A stretch of DNA of 64,000 bases from Erysipelotrichaceae bacterium (GTDB lineage Bacteria; Bacillota_I; Bacilli_A; Erysipelotrichales; Erysipelotrichaceae). Made by a program: the position numbers and the translations under genes. The stretch covers positions 1 to 64,000 of the forward strand of contig JAFRKI010000015.1 in NCBI GenBank assembly GCA_017431825.1, written 5' to 3'. Shown piece after piece: positions 7,589 through 16,418 of this stretch. How positions within the stretch are numbered: position 1 is the stretch's first letter; each line of letters starts with the position of its first letter. The notes below the pieces were generated by a model that was not told the origin of the DNA, made no database searches, and saw only the letters and a list, made by a program, of their open reading frames with translations.

Positions 7589-8421
7589 CTGCTTTCTCCT
7601 ATCTGCTTATTGAGAATCATCTTTTCGAGAATATCGGCTACCGCATCATGGCAGCAGTCGTATGGTGAAACGTAATCGCATTTTTCCTTGAGGATATCGA
7701 CGGCATTGCTCGGGCAGGCTCTGTAGCCGGCCATATCGATCATGCTTTCGTCGTTGTAGTTATCGCCGATGGCCAGGATATCTTCCGGAGAGACCTTCAT
7801 GATCTCGCAGAACTCCTTCATGCCTTCTGCCTTGGATACGCCGCTGGGGATGATCTCCAGATTATCCGCAGCCGAGAATACAGGCGTGGCCTTTCCACCT
7901 GATATGACGGCGGCCTTTTCACCGGCTTTTACGAGCGTATCGTGATCGCTGTGCTGGACCAGGAACTTGTAGATCCTGGTGGTCTTTATCATCTTCTTCA
8001 TCTCTTCATAGCCAATCTCTTCCACGATCTTGCTGCTGTTGCGGTTAAGAGAGAGAAGCGTTCCGCTGGTGTAATATACTTTTGCGCTTACGACGGCGAA
8101 GATGCAGCCTCCGACCGTATGAAAATAATCGGTAAGCTGATCGACTGTTTCTTCCGGCATGTAATGGTCGGTATAGAAATGAAGGTTAGTATCACAGACG
8201 ATAGCTCCGTTTCCGCATATCATATACTCATCATCTCTGTGATTTATCCCTAAAGGATCCAGTACTTCGGCTACGGCACAAGGCAGTCTGCCGGTCTGGA
8301 TATGGAAGGGAATGCCCAATTCCCTTACTTTTCTGATCGCATCAACATTTCTTTCAGTAAGTACGTGGTCTCTTCCCATCAGGGTCAAATCAACGTCCGC
8401 GAAAACAAGCTTAATAGTCAT
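7585..8421 (-). CDS. Cof-type HAD-superfamily phosphatase
   Basis: 278 residues from ATG 8421. HAD motif I is FADVDLTLM (DVDLT instead of the usual DxDGT), motif II IQTGR, and motif IV GDNYNDESMI, with a C2-type cap between: the layout of Cof/YkrA sugar-phosphate and flavin phosphatases. The start is chosen because GAAAGG lies 6 bases upstream; a longer reading frame to 8448 would run into nusG without a ribosome site. The gene begins 10 bases after nusG stops and is translationally coupled to the PHP gene. The Gly-to-Leu change in motif I is unusual but leaves both aspartates. Confidence 0.82.
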   Translation of the reverse strand: MTIKLVFADVDLTLMGRDHVLTERNVDAIRKVRELGIPFHIQTGRLPCAVAEVLDPLGINHRDDEYMICGNGAIVCDTNLHFYTDHYMPEETVDQLTDYFHTVGGCIFAVVSAKVYYTSGTLLSLNRNSSKIVEEIGYEEMKKMIKTTRIYKFLVQHSDHDTLVKAGEKAAVISGGKATPVFSAADNLEIIPSGVSKAEGMKEFCEIMKVSPEDILAIGDNYNDESMIDMAGYRACPSNAVDILKEKCDYVSPYDCCHDAVADILEKMILNKQIGESR

Positions 8422-8431
8422 ATATGCCTTT

Positions 8432-8980
8432 CTAGATAGCCTGTGCAAGATCTACGTAATTGATATCGGTCGGTGTTTCTCTTCCGAATAATATGATCAG
8501 AACGGTAGCCACCTGAGTCTGATCGTTCATGGATTCGATGGTTCCTTCCATTCCGGAGAACGGACCGGAGAGGATCTTGACGGTATCGCCGACCTTGAAG
8601 TCGACTTCGACGACCTTGTCGGACTGGCCGATCCTTCTGAGGATGGCTTCGATCTCCGGTTCCTTTACCGGGATCGGCTTGGCACCGCCGCCTGATGATC
8701 CGATAAATCCGGTAACGCCAGGAGTGTTTCTTACGACGTACCAGGCCTCATCGGTCATGATCATTTCAACGAAGAGGTAACCCGGGAAGATGTTCCTGAC
8801 TACTTCCTTGGCCTTTTCGTTCTTAACTTCGATCTGGGTCTCTTCCGCGACTACTATCCTGAACAGGTTGTCGGAAATGCCCATCGTTTCCAGTCTTTTT
8901 TCCAGGTTTTCCTTTACTCTGTTTTCATGTCCGGCATAGGTGTTTACCACATACCACTGTTTTTCCTGCAGTTCGCTCAT
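8432..8980 (-). CDS. nusG: Transcription termination/antitermination factor NusG
   Basis: 182 residues. The N-terminal NGN domain starts KQWYVVNTYAGHENRVKENL and contains IFPGYLFVEM and VRNTPGVTGFIG; the C-terminal KOW domain contains FKVGDTVKILSGPFSGMEG. It binds RNA polymerase and modulates pausing and termination. It follows secE by one base in the standard bacterial order rpmG-secE-nusG. The usual continuation to rplK/rplA is replaced here by a phosphatase and a PHP gene. Confidence 0.97.
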   Translation of the reverse strand: MSELQEKQWYVVNTYAGHENRVKENLEKRLETMGISDNLFRIVVAEETQIEVKNEKAKEVVRNIFPGYLFVEMIMTDEAWYVVRNTPGVTGFIGSSGGGAKPIPVKEPEIEAILRRIGQSDKVVEVDFKVGDTVKILSGPFSGMEGTIESMNDQTQVATVLIILFGRETPTDINYVDLAQAI

Positions 8981-8981
8981 C

Positions 8982-9161
8982 TTAGAGAACTCCTACAAAT
9001 TTCAGACACAGAGATACCAGGAACTGGCACAGGAAAAAGAACAGAGCGAAGAAAGCCGTAAAGATGACGACCTGAACAGAATTGTTGAAAAGATCGCTTC
9101 TGTTAGGCCAGCGTATTTTTCTGATCTCCTTGAAGATCGCACTCAGATTAAACCATTTCAT
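8982..9161 (-). CDS. secE: Preprotein translocase subunit SecE
   Basis: A 59-residue single-membrane-span SecE of the short bacterial type. It has the amphipathic lead with the conserved KIRWPNRSDL followed by one hydrophobic segment (VVIFTAFFALFFFLCQFLV). The ATG at 9161 follows AGGAGG. It stabilises SecY in the membrane. It lies between rpmG and nusG and was identified by translating the gap on the minus strand. Confidence 0.93.
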   Translation of the reverse strand: MKWFNLSAIFKEIRKIRWPNRSDLFNNSVQVVIFTAFFALFFFLCQFLVSLCLKFVGVL

Positions 9162-9172
9162 AACACATCCTC

Positions 9173-9325
9173 CTATTTAGTTTCCTTATGAAGCGTATGC
9201 TTATTGCACTTGGGACAGAACTTCATGAGTTCCAGCCTCTTTGTACTTTGTCTGTTTTTATTGGTGACATAATTACGGGATAAGCACTCGCTGCAGGTCA
9301 GGATGACTTTTGTCTTATCTTTCAT
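9173..9325 (-). CDS. rpmG: 50S ribosomal protein L33
   Basis: 50 residues, [19 protein letters not shown] at the start and [18 protein letters not shown] at the end. Two CxxC pairs (CSEC, CPKC) make this the zinc-binding form. GGAGGG is the ribosome site for ATG 9325. First gene of the rpmG-secE-nusG operon. Confidence 0.95.
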   Translation of the reverse strand: MKDKTKVILTCSECLSRNYVTNKNRQSTKRLELMKFCPKCNKHTLHKETK

Positions 9326-9353
9326 AACTGCCCTCCATTAAAGTATTTAAAAA

Positions 9354-9371
9354 GTTATTGCGTGCAATAAC
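9354..9371. promoter_or_regulatory. 18-base palindrome at the rpmG transcription start
   Basis: GTTATTGC-GT-GCAATAAC is a perfect 8+8 inverted repeat. It begins about where the minus-strand rpmG transcript should start, so it could be an operator DNA site or a 5' hairpin (7-bp stem, CGTG loop) in the leader. Confidence 0.5.
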
Positions 9372-9379
9372 CTATTAAT

Positions 9380-9408
9380 ATTATCGTTCTAATTGCGTTT
9401 TATGTCAA
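9380..9408 (-). promoter_or_regulatory. Promoter of rpmG-secE-nusG
   Basis: On the minus strand: a perfect -35 TTGACA (9403-9408), a 17-base spacer and -10 GATAAT (9380-9385). It is the strongest promoter match in the window. The leader to the rpmG ATG is about 48 bases. Confidence 0.85.
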
Positions 9409-9417
9409 TGAAAAAAC

Positions 9418-10584
9418 CTATTTAAACAGCTGTAAAAAGGACGAAAGGATGCCGGCACCGGAGATGAAAGTGGCTATCGAAGAGAAGATGTTGGCAAAGA
9501 CCACGATCAGCAGTATCCTGGTGACTCTGTTCTTCCAGAAGCCTTTGACGGTCGCGGTGTCGACGGCGATGTCTTCGAAGTCCCTGACCTTCGGCTTTCT
9601 GACGATGGCTTCCACCAGGCCTGCGAACCAGCCGGCTGCCAGCAAAGGATTAAGGGAGGTTATCGGCGCCATGATAAAAGCCGTCAGGATGCTTAAAGGA
9701 TGGCCCAGAGCCAGAAGGGTACCGAAGGCGCTCAGGGTGCCGTTCCACAGGATCCAGGACTTTATCTGTTCAAGCCCGACTTCCCGGTTATTTATCAGGG
9801 TATAGACGATCATGAAGATGATCAGGGCTGGTATCAGCCATTTGATAAGGGAACCCAGACCCTTCTTTTTTGATACGTCTTCAAGGGCGGTGATATCCGT
9901 ATCGTTTTCCAGATTATCGATGATGCCTTTGGTATGGGCGGCGCCGATGATGGCTACGATCTTCTTTCCCGGAGCGTTCTTGATCTTATGGGAAAGATAG
10001 GCGTCCCTTTCATCGACCAGTATCTTCTTCATGATCGGGAACTGCTTGCCTACTTCATTCAGGGCAGCTTCCAGGGCATCGCTTTCCTTTAAGGCGGCGA
10101 GCTCTTCTTCGCTTATCTCCTCGTTGTCGAAAACGGAAGAGACGATGGTCGTAAGGAGCTTGACCTTTTCGGAGAATCCCAGCTTGTTCCAGATCCTTGA
10201 GAACGTGGTCCTGATCGGTCTGTCAGCCAGTACCAGAGGTATATTCCTTTCCTTGGACTGTCTGATACCTTCCATCATTTCCCCGCCGGTATCGGTATCC
10301 AGTGATCTGGCCATCCTTCTCTGGAAGGATGAAAGGATGATGTTTACTAAGAGAAAACCGACTCTTTTTTCCTTTATGACCTTGGCTATGTCCTGGTCAC
10401 GGTAAGAGTCGACGTCTTCCATTCTTTTATAGCGGTCTTCGTCAAGTTCGATACAGATGGCGTCAGGACCGACCTCTTCGATGCAGCTTTTTACGTCTTC
10501 AACGGAGTTCTTGGAGACGTGGGCCGTTCTTACCAGATAGATGTCCTTATCCTCGTAGCGAACCTTTACGATGTTTTCGTTCAT
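9418..10584 (-). CDS. TraB-family protein (PrgY-like)
   Basis: 388 residues. The N-terminal TraB domain has VRTAHVSKNSVEDVK, ICIELDEDRYKRM and IIGAAHTKGI, the conserved His/Glu positions of the family. The C-terminal third is hydrophobic with about four membrane spans (LIPALIIFMIVYTLI, LSAFGTLLALGHPLSILTAF, LLAAGWFAGLVEAI, ILLIVVFANIFSSIATFI). Enterococcal PrgY limits pheromone activity and the family is thought to act on peptides, but the role here is unknown. The ATG has no ribosome site; a TAGAAT ends exactly 6 bases upstream, so the mRNA is probably leaderless. Confidence 0.85.
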   Translation of the reverse strand: MNENIVKVRYEDKDIYLVRTAHVSKNSVEDVKSCIEEVGPDAICIELDEDRYKRMEDVDSYRDQDIAKVIKEKRVGFLLVNIILSSFQRRMARSLDTDTGGEMMEGIRQSKERNIPLVLADRPIRTTFSRIWNKLGFSEKVKLLTTIVSSVFDNEEISEEELAALKESDALEAALNEVGKQFPIMKKILVDERDAYLSHKIKNAPGKKIVAIIGAAHTKGIIDNLENDTDITALEDVSKKKGLGSLIKWLIPALIIFMIVYTLINNREVGLEQIKSWILWNGTLSAFGTLLALGHPLSILTAFIMAPITSLNPLLAAGWFAGLVEAIVRKPKVRDFEDIAVDTATVKGFWKNRVTRILLIVVFANIFSSIATFISGAGILSSFLQLFK

Positions 10585-10590
10585 GAGTCT

Positions 10591-10596
10591 ATTCTA
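10591..10596 (-). promoter_or_regulatory. -10 box of a leaderless transcript (TraB gene)
   Basis: TAGAAT, then AGACTC, then the ATG at 10584. The expected start of transcription falls on the A of the ATG. The -35 region is weak. Confidence 0.6.
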
Positions 10597-10626
10597 CCTT
10601 AATAATAAAGAATAATCATTACTTTA

Positions 10627-10635
10627 TGGTATAAT
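10627..10635 (+). promoter_or_regulatory. Extended -10 promoter of cdaA-cdaR-glmM
   Basis: TGGTATAAT is a perfect extended -10 (TGnTATAAT); no good -35 is seen. It gives a leader of about 20 bases carrying AAGGAGG before the cdaA ATG. Confidence 0.7.
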
Positions 10636-10661
10636 TATTGGGTCTAAAAAGGAGGAAACAA

Positions 10662-11687
10662 ATGCCTGATTACAATATAAACCTGACGATACAAAACATC
10701 TGGTATGTCTTCAGAATCGTTTTAGATATAGGCATCATGTGGTTTATTTTGTATTATGCGATCAAGTTCGTCAGGAACAACAACCGTACGATACAGATAT
10801 TCAAAGGCATTGTTGCCGTACTTATATTTAATGGTATAGCCAGATTACTGGGTTTAAGTACAGTCGAATATTTCTCGAATCTTCTGATCAGCTGGGGCTT
10901 TCTGGCCATCATCATCATCTTCCAGCCGGAGATAAGGAGCATGCTGGAAAGGATCGGCAAGACCAATGCCTTTTCCAGGATAACCACCCTGCTGGCCAAT
11001 GAAAAGGAAGACCTGGTAAACCAGATCTATGAAGCTACCATCACCTTATCCAAGGAAAAGGTCGGAGCTCTGATATCCATCGAACAGTCATCGTCCTTGC
11101 AGGACTACATAAAGACCGGTATTGCGGTAAATGCCGCCGTATCCAAGGAACTGCTATGTTCGATCTTCATGACGACCACGCCTTTGCATGACGGTGCCGT
11201 CATCATCCAGGGCGACAAGATCGCCTGCGCCAGCGCCTACTTCCCGCCTACCAGCATCAATCTGTCCAGCAGATACGGTGCCAGACACAGAGCGGGACTG
11301 GGTATTTCGGAAGTTACCGATGCCCTGACCATCGTCGTATCGGAAGAGACTTCGGCCATCTCCATCGCGGAAAACGGCAGGATCTTTACCGTCGACGAGA
11401 TACAGCTCAAGGACTACCTCAGAAGAGTCATCTGCAATGATGAAATAGAGATCGGCAATTACTCCAGAAGCAGGAGCAGCCTGAAGATCGAAGATGATCC
11501 GGAGATGCTTATAAAGAACAAGAAGAACTCCGACATGAAGGTACCGGTAAACAACCGCAGCAAGAGCGAAGGCAAAGCCAAGGCCAAGGAAGAAAAGACT
11601 CCGGCAGTAGGTGCCGATACTTTGAATTATAAAGTCGAATCCATCAAGGTAAACGAAAAGGGGGATACGAAACATGAGCGAAAATAA
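10662..11687 (+). CDS. cdaA: Diadenylate cyclase CdaA (cyclic-di-AMP synthase)
   Basis: 341 residues from ATG 10662, preceded by AAGGAGG. Three N-terminal membrane helices are followed by a DisA_N catalytic domain with LHDGAVIIQGD (DGA motif) and RHRAGLGISE (RHR motif). It condenses two ATP into c-di-AMP. The C-terminal about 70 residues are a charged, disordered tail (KNKKNSDMKV, KSEGKAKAKEEK) longer than in many CdaA proteins. It overlaps cdaR by 14 bases in the conserved order cdaA-cdaR-glmM. The matching hydrolase GdpP is at 26561-28522. Confidence 0.95.
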   Translation: MPDYNINLTIQNIWYVFRIVLDIGIMWFILYYAIKFVRNNNRTIQIFKGIVAVLIFNGIARLLGLSTVEYFSNLLISWGFLAIIIIFQPEIRSMLERIGKTNAFSRITTLLANEKEDLVNQIYEATITLSKEKVGALISIEQSSSLQDYIKTGIAVNAAVSKELLCSIFMTTTPLHDGAVIIQGDKIACASAYFPPTSINLSSRYGARHRAGLGISEVTDALTIVVSEETSAISIAENGRIFTVDEIQLKDYLRRVICNDEIEIGNYSRSRSSLKIEDDPEMLIKNKKNSDMKVPVNNRSKSEGKAKAKEEKTPAVGADTLNYKVESIKVNEKGDTKHERK

Positions 11688-13035
11688 GAATGTTAAGAAC
11701 CCTCAGGAAAAACTGGATACTGCCAGAAAGATAGCCGATAAGTCCAAGAACAGCGGTTTCTTTGAAACGCTGGAAGAAGCGGTCGTCAGAGCGTTCAGAT
11801 GGATATCATCGGTGATCGACCGCGTGTTCTTCACCAAGAGCTACGCCGTCATCTTCTCGCTTGTTCTGGCCTGTCTTCTGTATTTTGTCGTCAACTTCAA
11901 TGACGATACCTTTTCATCCACTCTCTCCAGTTCCAAGACCATCAACAACGTCTCGGTAACTGCCAGATACAACTCCGAATCATTTGAAGCCACCGGTATT
12001 CCTGTGAGCTGCGACATCACCTTCACCGGCGATGCCGCCAACGTCAACAATGCCGCTTCCAAGAACGGCTATTGCCTGATCAACATGGAAGGCTATACTG
12101 AAGGTACGCATATGGTCGACCTGGTAGCTACGGGCTACGGCGACAACGTCAATGCGATCGTCGTTCCTAGCCAGGCTCAGGTTACCTTAAAGAGAAAGAC
12201 GACGGCTCAGTTCGATCTGTCCTATGATTTCGTCAACAAGAATGCCCTTGATTCCAAATATATCCTGGGAATACCGGAATTTGAAAACGGTACTTCCAAG
12301 GTCAACATCAGGGCATCCCAGGATACCCTTAATTCCATCGCACTGGTCAAGGCGCTGATCGACGTATCCGGACAGTCCACGGATTTTGAAGTCGAGGCAC
12401 CGTTAGTCGCCTACAACTCCCAGGGTCAGATGGTCGATGCCGAGATCGTACCTAGTTCCGTAAAAGCCAAGGTATCGATCACGTCACCGCACAAGTCCGT
12501 ACCGATCAAGCTCAACATCACCGGCGATGCTCCGATCGGCTTTGCGCTGGAGAGCGTCAGCATGGATCACCAGACCACGGAGATCTACGCCAGCGAATCG
12601 ATACTGGCCAACGTGGATGAAGTAAGCGTCAACCTCGATCTTTCGACCGTGGCCTCCGATGCCGAGATCATCCTGCCGGTAGTATTGCCTGCGGGCGTCA
12701 ATTCCTCCGATGTGACGATGGTCAATCTGAAGGTAACTCTCGGAAGCGCCGTATCCAAGACCATCGACAACATCACCATCAATTCCATCAACAACGACAA
12801 CGGCTACGGCGTAAGCTATGCCGATACCTTAAGCGTATCAGTCATCGTTACCGGTACACAGTCCAATATCGACCAGGTCAAGGCCAGCGATTTCTATGTC
12901 TATATCGACTTCAAGAATATCCAGGAACCTGGTACCTACGATCTGCCGGTACAGGTCACCAACAATTCAGACGCCTACGTTTCAGTGGAAGTAAATCCTA
13001 AGAACCTTAATATAACTTTAGTAAGTCAGGAGTAG
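11674..13035 (+). CDS. cdaR: CdaA regulatory protein CdaR (YbbR-domain protein)
   Basis: 453 residues: a short cytosolic N-terminus, one membrane helix (SYAVIFSLVLACLLYFVVNF, about 51-70), then repeated extracytoplasmic YbbR domains of about 80-90 residues rich in beta strands. In Bacillota it binds CdaA in the membrane and tunes c-di-AMP output. AGGGGG precedes the ATG, which lies inside the end of cdaA. It is followed 6 bases later by glmM. Confidence 0.92.
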   Translation: MSENKNVKNPQEKLDTARKIADKSKNSGFFETLEEAVVRAFRWISSVIDRVFFTKSYAVIFSLVLACLLYFVVNFNDDTFSSTLSSSKTINNVSVTARYNSESFEATGIPVSCDITFTGDAANVNNAASKNGYCLINMEGYTEGTHMVDLVATGYGDNVNAIVVPSQAQVTLKRKTTAQFDLSYDFVNKNALDSKYILGIPEFENGTSKVNIRASQDTLNSIALVKALIDVSGQSTDFEVEAPLVAYNSQGQMVDAEIVPSSVKAKVSITSPHKSVPIKLNITGDAPIGFALESVSMDHQTTEIYASESILANVDEVSVNLDLSTVASDAEIILPVVLPAGVNSSDVTMVNLKVTLGSAVSKTIDNITINSINNDNGYGVSYADTLSVSVIVTGTQSNIDQVKASDFYVYIDFKNIQEPGTYDLPVQVTNNSDAYVSVEVNPKNLNITLVSQE

Positions 13036-13040
13036 CAATA

Positions 13041-14381
13041 ATGGGAAAGTATTTTGGTACAGACGGTATCAGAGGTGAAGCCAACCTCACTTTAAGCAGT
13101 GAGATCGCCTACAATGTCGGCCGTTTCATTGGCAACTACTACGCAAAAAACGGCAACAGAAAGATCGTCATGGGCAAGGATACGAGATTATCCAGTTCCA
13201 TGTTCGAAAGCCTGCTGGCTGCCGGCATATCCGGATCGGGCTGTGATGTCTATGAACTGGGTTATGTATCCACGCCGTGTCTGGCGTATATAACGATGCT
13301 GGATCAGTTCGACTGCGGTGTCATGATCTCCGCATCCCACAATCCGTATACCGACAACGGCATCAAGATCTTCGGCAACAACGGCATCAAGTCCCAGGAC
13401 GACTTTGAACTGCTGATCGAAGCCTATATCGACAAGCCGGAAGGCATCGAATTCGCCACCAAGGACAATATCGGCAAGATCATCGAATACAAGGAAGGAC
13501 TGGAGAAATACAAGGACTGGATCAAGGGTCTTTATCCGGCATCTCTTGAAGGATCCAAGGTCCTTATCGACTGTGCCAACGGTTCCAATACCTATGCGGC
13601 CGAAGACGTGCTTAAGGATCTCGGCTGCAAGGTGGCGGTCATCAATGACGTGCCTAACGGCATCAACATCAATAGAGGCTGCGGTTCCACGCACCTGGAG
13701 ATGCTGAAGGAAGAAGTCACCAAAAGCGATTATGATATCGGCCTTGCGTTTGACGGCGATGCCGACAGAGTGCTGGCCGTAAATCCGAAAGGCGAAGAAA
13801 GAAACGGCGACTACATCATGTATATCCTCTCCAAGTATCTTAAGGAAAAGGGAGAGATGACCAACGATACCCTGGTAGTTACCGGCTATTCCAATGTCGG
13901 TCTGCATAAGGCTTTAAAGGCCATCGGCCTTAAGACCGATGTCGTCAACAACGGCGACAAGTACGTGCTGGAATCGATGCTGAAGAACGACTTCGCCCTG
14001 GGCGGCGAACAGTCCGGTCACATCATCATCAAGAAGGACTGCAACTTCGGTGACGGCTTGAAGACGGCGATATGTCTCCTTAATGCTCTTAAGCATTTCG
14101 GGCAGAACATCGATGAAGCCTCCAAAGAACTGCACATCTATCCGCAGCTGCAGGTAAACCAGAAGGTCAGCGACAAGAAGAAAGCCATGGAGGATCCGGA
14201 GATCCTGGCCAGAGTCGAAGAAATAAGGAAAAAGCTCGATGGCAACGGTCAGATCCTGGTAAGAGCCAGCGGCACGGAGAATCTCGTCAGGGTCATGGTG
14301 GAATCGGAAAGCGATGAGCTGTGCAAGGAATATGTCTACGAGATAATCGATATGATAAAGGATAAGGGTCTGGCCGTATAA
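13041..14381 (+). CDS. glmM: Phosphoglucosamine mutase GlmM
   Basis: 446 residues. It converts glucosamine-6-P to glucosamine-1-P for UDP-GlcNAc and peptidoglycan. Seen: the start MGKYFGTDGIRGEAN, the active serine in MISASHNPYTDNGIK, the Mg loop AFDGDADRVL, the sugar-binding GGEQSGHI and the phosphate-binding RASGTENLVRV. Length and motifs are complete. AGGAG lies before the ATG. It is the last gene of the cdaA-cdaR-glmM operon; GlmM is known to interact with CdaA in several Bacillota. Confidence 0.96.
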   Translation: MGKYFGTDGIRGEANLTLSSEIAYNVGRFIGNYYAKNGNRKIVMGKDTRLSSSMFESLLAAGISGSGCDVYELGYVSTPCLAYITMLDQFDCGVMISASHNPYTDNGIKIFGNNGIKSQDDFELLIEAYIDKPEGIEFATKDNIGKIIEYKEGLEKYKDWIKGLYPASLEGSKVLIDCANGSNTYAAEDVLKDLGCKVAVINDVPNGININRGCGSTHLEMLKEEVTKSDYDIGLAFDGDADRVLAVNPKGEERNGDYIMYILSKYLKEKGEMTNDTLVVTGYSNVGLHKALKAIGLKTDVVNNGDKYVLESMLKNDFALGGEQSGHIIIKKDCNFGDGLKTAICLLNALKHFGQNIDEASKELHIYPQLQVNQKVSDKKKAMEDPEILARVEEIRKKLDGNGQILVRASGTENLVRVMVESESDELCKEYVYEIIDMIKDKGLAV

Positions 14382-14394
14382 GCCGGACCTTTTA
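14367..14394 (+). terminator. Terminator overlapping the end of glmM
   Basis: GGTCTGGC and GCCGGACC pair (one G-U) around CGTATAA, followed by TTTTATT. The glmM stop codon lies in the loop and stem. Confidence 0.8.
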
Positions 14395-14414
14395 TTATGT
14401 CCTTTCATATGGGG

Positions 14415-14420
14415 TATAAT
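14415..14420 (+). promoter_or_regulatory. -10 box of a leaderless transcript (response regulator)
   Basis: TATAAT followed by six bases and then the ATG at 14427. No AGGAGG-like site is at ribosome-binding distance. Confidence 0.65.
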
Positions 14421-14426
14421 GGAAAT

Positions 14427-15080
14427 ATGAAAAAGATAATCAATGTCGTTGAAGATGAAAAGGACCTGAATGAACTGGTCAAAAGATATCTGGAAAAGGA
14501 AGGATATGTGGTCAATTCCTACCTGACCTTTGATGAGGCTTATGCCCACATGGATGATGAAGTGGACTTATGGATACTTGATATCATGCTGGACGACAAG
14601 AGCGGTTTTGATCTGATCGAGGAGATAAAGAACCGCAATGCCGATATGCCGGTCATCTTCATGTCGGCAAGAGACAAGGAATTCGACAGGATCATCGGTC
14701 TGGAAAAGGGCAGTGACGACTATATCACGAAGCCTTTCTCTCCTAAGGAGATGGTCTTAAGAGTAAACAACATTATAAAAAGAGTCTACAAGGAAGACAC
14801 CAAGATAGAAGTAGACGGTTATGAGATAGATGAGAATAAGCGTATCGTCTTTGAGAACGGCAAGCCGATCGATCTGACGACCAAGGAATTCGATCTGCTG
14901 ATGCTGTTCGTCAAGAACAAGGGTACGGCCTTTTTACGGGAACAGATCCTTGAGAAGGTCTGGGAAGACAACTATTTCGGATCGGACAGAGTCGTTGACG
15001 ATACGATGAGAAGACTCAGGAAGAAGCTTCCTAACATCAACATTCAGACCATCTACGGCTTCGGTTATCGTTTGGGTTAA
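14427..15080 (+). CDS. OmpR-family response regulator
   Basis: 217 residues from ATG 14427. Receiver domain: acidic pair in VVEDEKD, phospho-acceptor Asp in LWILDIMLDD, MSARD (Thr/Ser position) and Lys in YITKPFSPKE. The DNA-binding winged helix is C-terminal with LTTKEFDLLMLF and RRLRKKLP...TIYGFGYRLG. It probably controls envelope genes with the overlapping histidine kinase. An ATG ten codons upstream would place the -10 box inside the gene, so the shorter start is preferred. Confidence 0.93.
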   Translation: MKKIINVVEDEKDLNELVKRYLEKEGYVVNSYLTFDEAYAHMDDEVDLWILDIMLDDKSGFDLIEEIKNRNADMPVIFMSARDKEFDRIIGLEKGSDDYITKPFSPKEMVLRVNNIIKRVYKEDTKIEVDGYEIDENKRIVFENGKPIDLTTKEFDLLMLFVKNKGTAFLREQILEKVWEDNYFGSDRVVDDTMRRLRKKLPNINIQTIYGFGYRLG

Positions 15081-16411
15081 TGAAAAGAATAAGGATCTGG
15101 ATAAACAGTTTTACGCTGATACAGCAGTACATCGTAGTGACCTTTCTGGCCCTCTTTCTTTTTATAGTGTTCATCTTCCAGTCCCTCAATTCCAACATCG
15201 ATGACTTTACCAATCAGCAGATGTATTCCTATCTCCATGCGTCCCAGGAGCAGTATATAGATGCTATCGGTACGGGCATCCAATATGAGGATTCCAACGT
15301 CTATCAGTATCTCTACTCTACCAGGACCAATGATTATGTTCAGGAAGTCAAGGAAGAAGTAAAGTATGTCTTTGACGCGATCAATCCGGTGATCGAAGGG
15401 GAAAGAGAAGACGGAGTGCTCAATATCGGCGACAAGAGCATCGCCTATTCCGTCAAGAAGTTCGGCAAGAACTTCGTGGTATCGATATTAAGAGACGAAT
15501 ACCGTTCGGGCTTCAAGAGCGCCCTGGTAAGTGCGGTAGCCAATACATCCATAATCGCCGTAAGTGTCGTCTTCGTGCTGCTGATGATCTGGGTCTATTC
15601 GCTGATAAGACCGCTGGATCTGATACGGAACTACATCCAGAAGATCAGGAACAACGAAAACGATACGCTCAACATAAAACGTAACGATGAGATCGGTGAA
15701 GTGGCGGAAGCCCTGGTGACCATGAATGAGGAGCTGAAGAAACAGCAGCGCATCAGGGAAGAGATGATCCAGAACATTTCCCATGATCTGAAGACTCCGA
15801 TCGCTACCATCAAGTCCTATTCCGAAAGCATCAAGGACGGCATCTATCCGTATGGTACTCTGGAGAAGAGCGTCGATGTCATCTCCGAACATGCGGACAG
15901 ACTGGAAAAGAAGGTCTATTCCCTCATCACCTACAACAAGTTCGGCTACCTGGAAGATAACAGCGAAGGCGATAATCTCTACATGCCGGATGTCATCGCC
16001 AAGGCCATCGTTTCCTGTCAGGTGCTCAGAAATGACGTCGAGATCATCGCTGACGACATCAAGGACGACGTCTACTTCCACGGTGAAGAAGAAGCCTGGA
16101 GGACGGTCGTGGAAAACCTGCTGGACAATGCCCTCAGATATGCCAAATCAAAGATCGTCATCACCTTATTCGATGACGTACTTGAAGTATACAACGACGG
16201 TGAACTGATGGATCAGGACAGGATCGAAAAACTCTTCAAGCCTTATCAGAAGGGCACCAAGGGCAATTTCGGTCTGGGCCTGTCCATCATCAAGAAGGTC
16301 TGTGATACCTACGGCTACAACGTCGTCGGTGAAAACAAGAATGACGGCGTGGTCTTCCGTATTTACCGCAACAAGCCAAGTAAAAGCGATTCAAGAAAGA
16401 ATATAGTATAA
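15080..16411 (+). CDS. Sensor histidine kinase
   Basis: 443 residues: membrane helix at about 11-33 (IQQYIVVTFLALFLFIVFIF), extracytoplasmic sensor region to about 150, second helix (SIIAVSVVFVLLMIWVYSL), HAMP linker, HisKA with the phospho-His in NISHDLKTPIATIKSY, and an ATPase domain with N-box VENLLDNALRYAK and G-box FGLGLSIIKKV. The start overlaps the regulator stop by one base (TAATG). With the regulator it forms a VanRS-like pair upstream of D-Ala-D-Ala metabolism genes; the signal is unknown. Confidence 0.93.
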   Translation: MKRIRIWINSFTLIQQYIVVTFLALFLFIVFIFQSLNSNIDDFTNQQMYSYLHASQEQYIDAIGTGIQYEDSNVYQYLYSTRTNDYVQEVKEEVKYVFDAINPVIEGEREDGVLNIGDKSIAYSVKKFGKNFVVSILRDEYRSGFKSALVSAVANTSIIAVSVVFVLLMIWVYSLIRPLDLIRNYIQKIRNNENDTLNIKRNDEIGEVAEALVTMNEELKKQQRIREEMIQNISHDLKTPIATIKSYSESIKDGIYPYGTLEKSVDVISEHADRLEKKVYSLITYNKFGYLEDNSEGDNLYMPDVIAKAIVSCQVLRNDVEIIADDIKDDVYFHGEEEAWRTVVENLLDNALRYAKSKIVITLFDDVLEVYNDGELMDQDRIEKLFKPYQKGTKGNFGLGLSIIKKVCDTYGYNVVGENKNDGVVFRIYRNKPSKSDSRKNIV

Positions 16412-16412
16412 T
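16407..16412 (+). promoter_or_regulatory. -10 box of a leaderless transcript (hydrolase/Mur-ligase)
   Basis: TATAAT, then CATTCT, then ATG at 16419. It lies in the last codons and just past the stop of the histidine kinase gene. Confidence 0.6.
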
Positions 16413-16418
16413 CATTCT

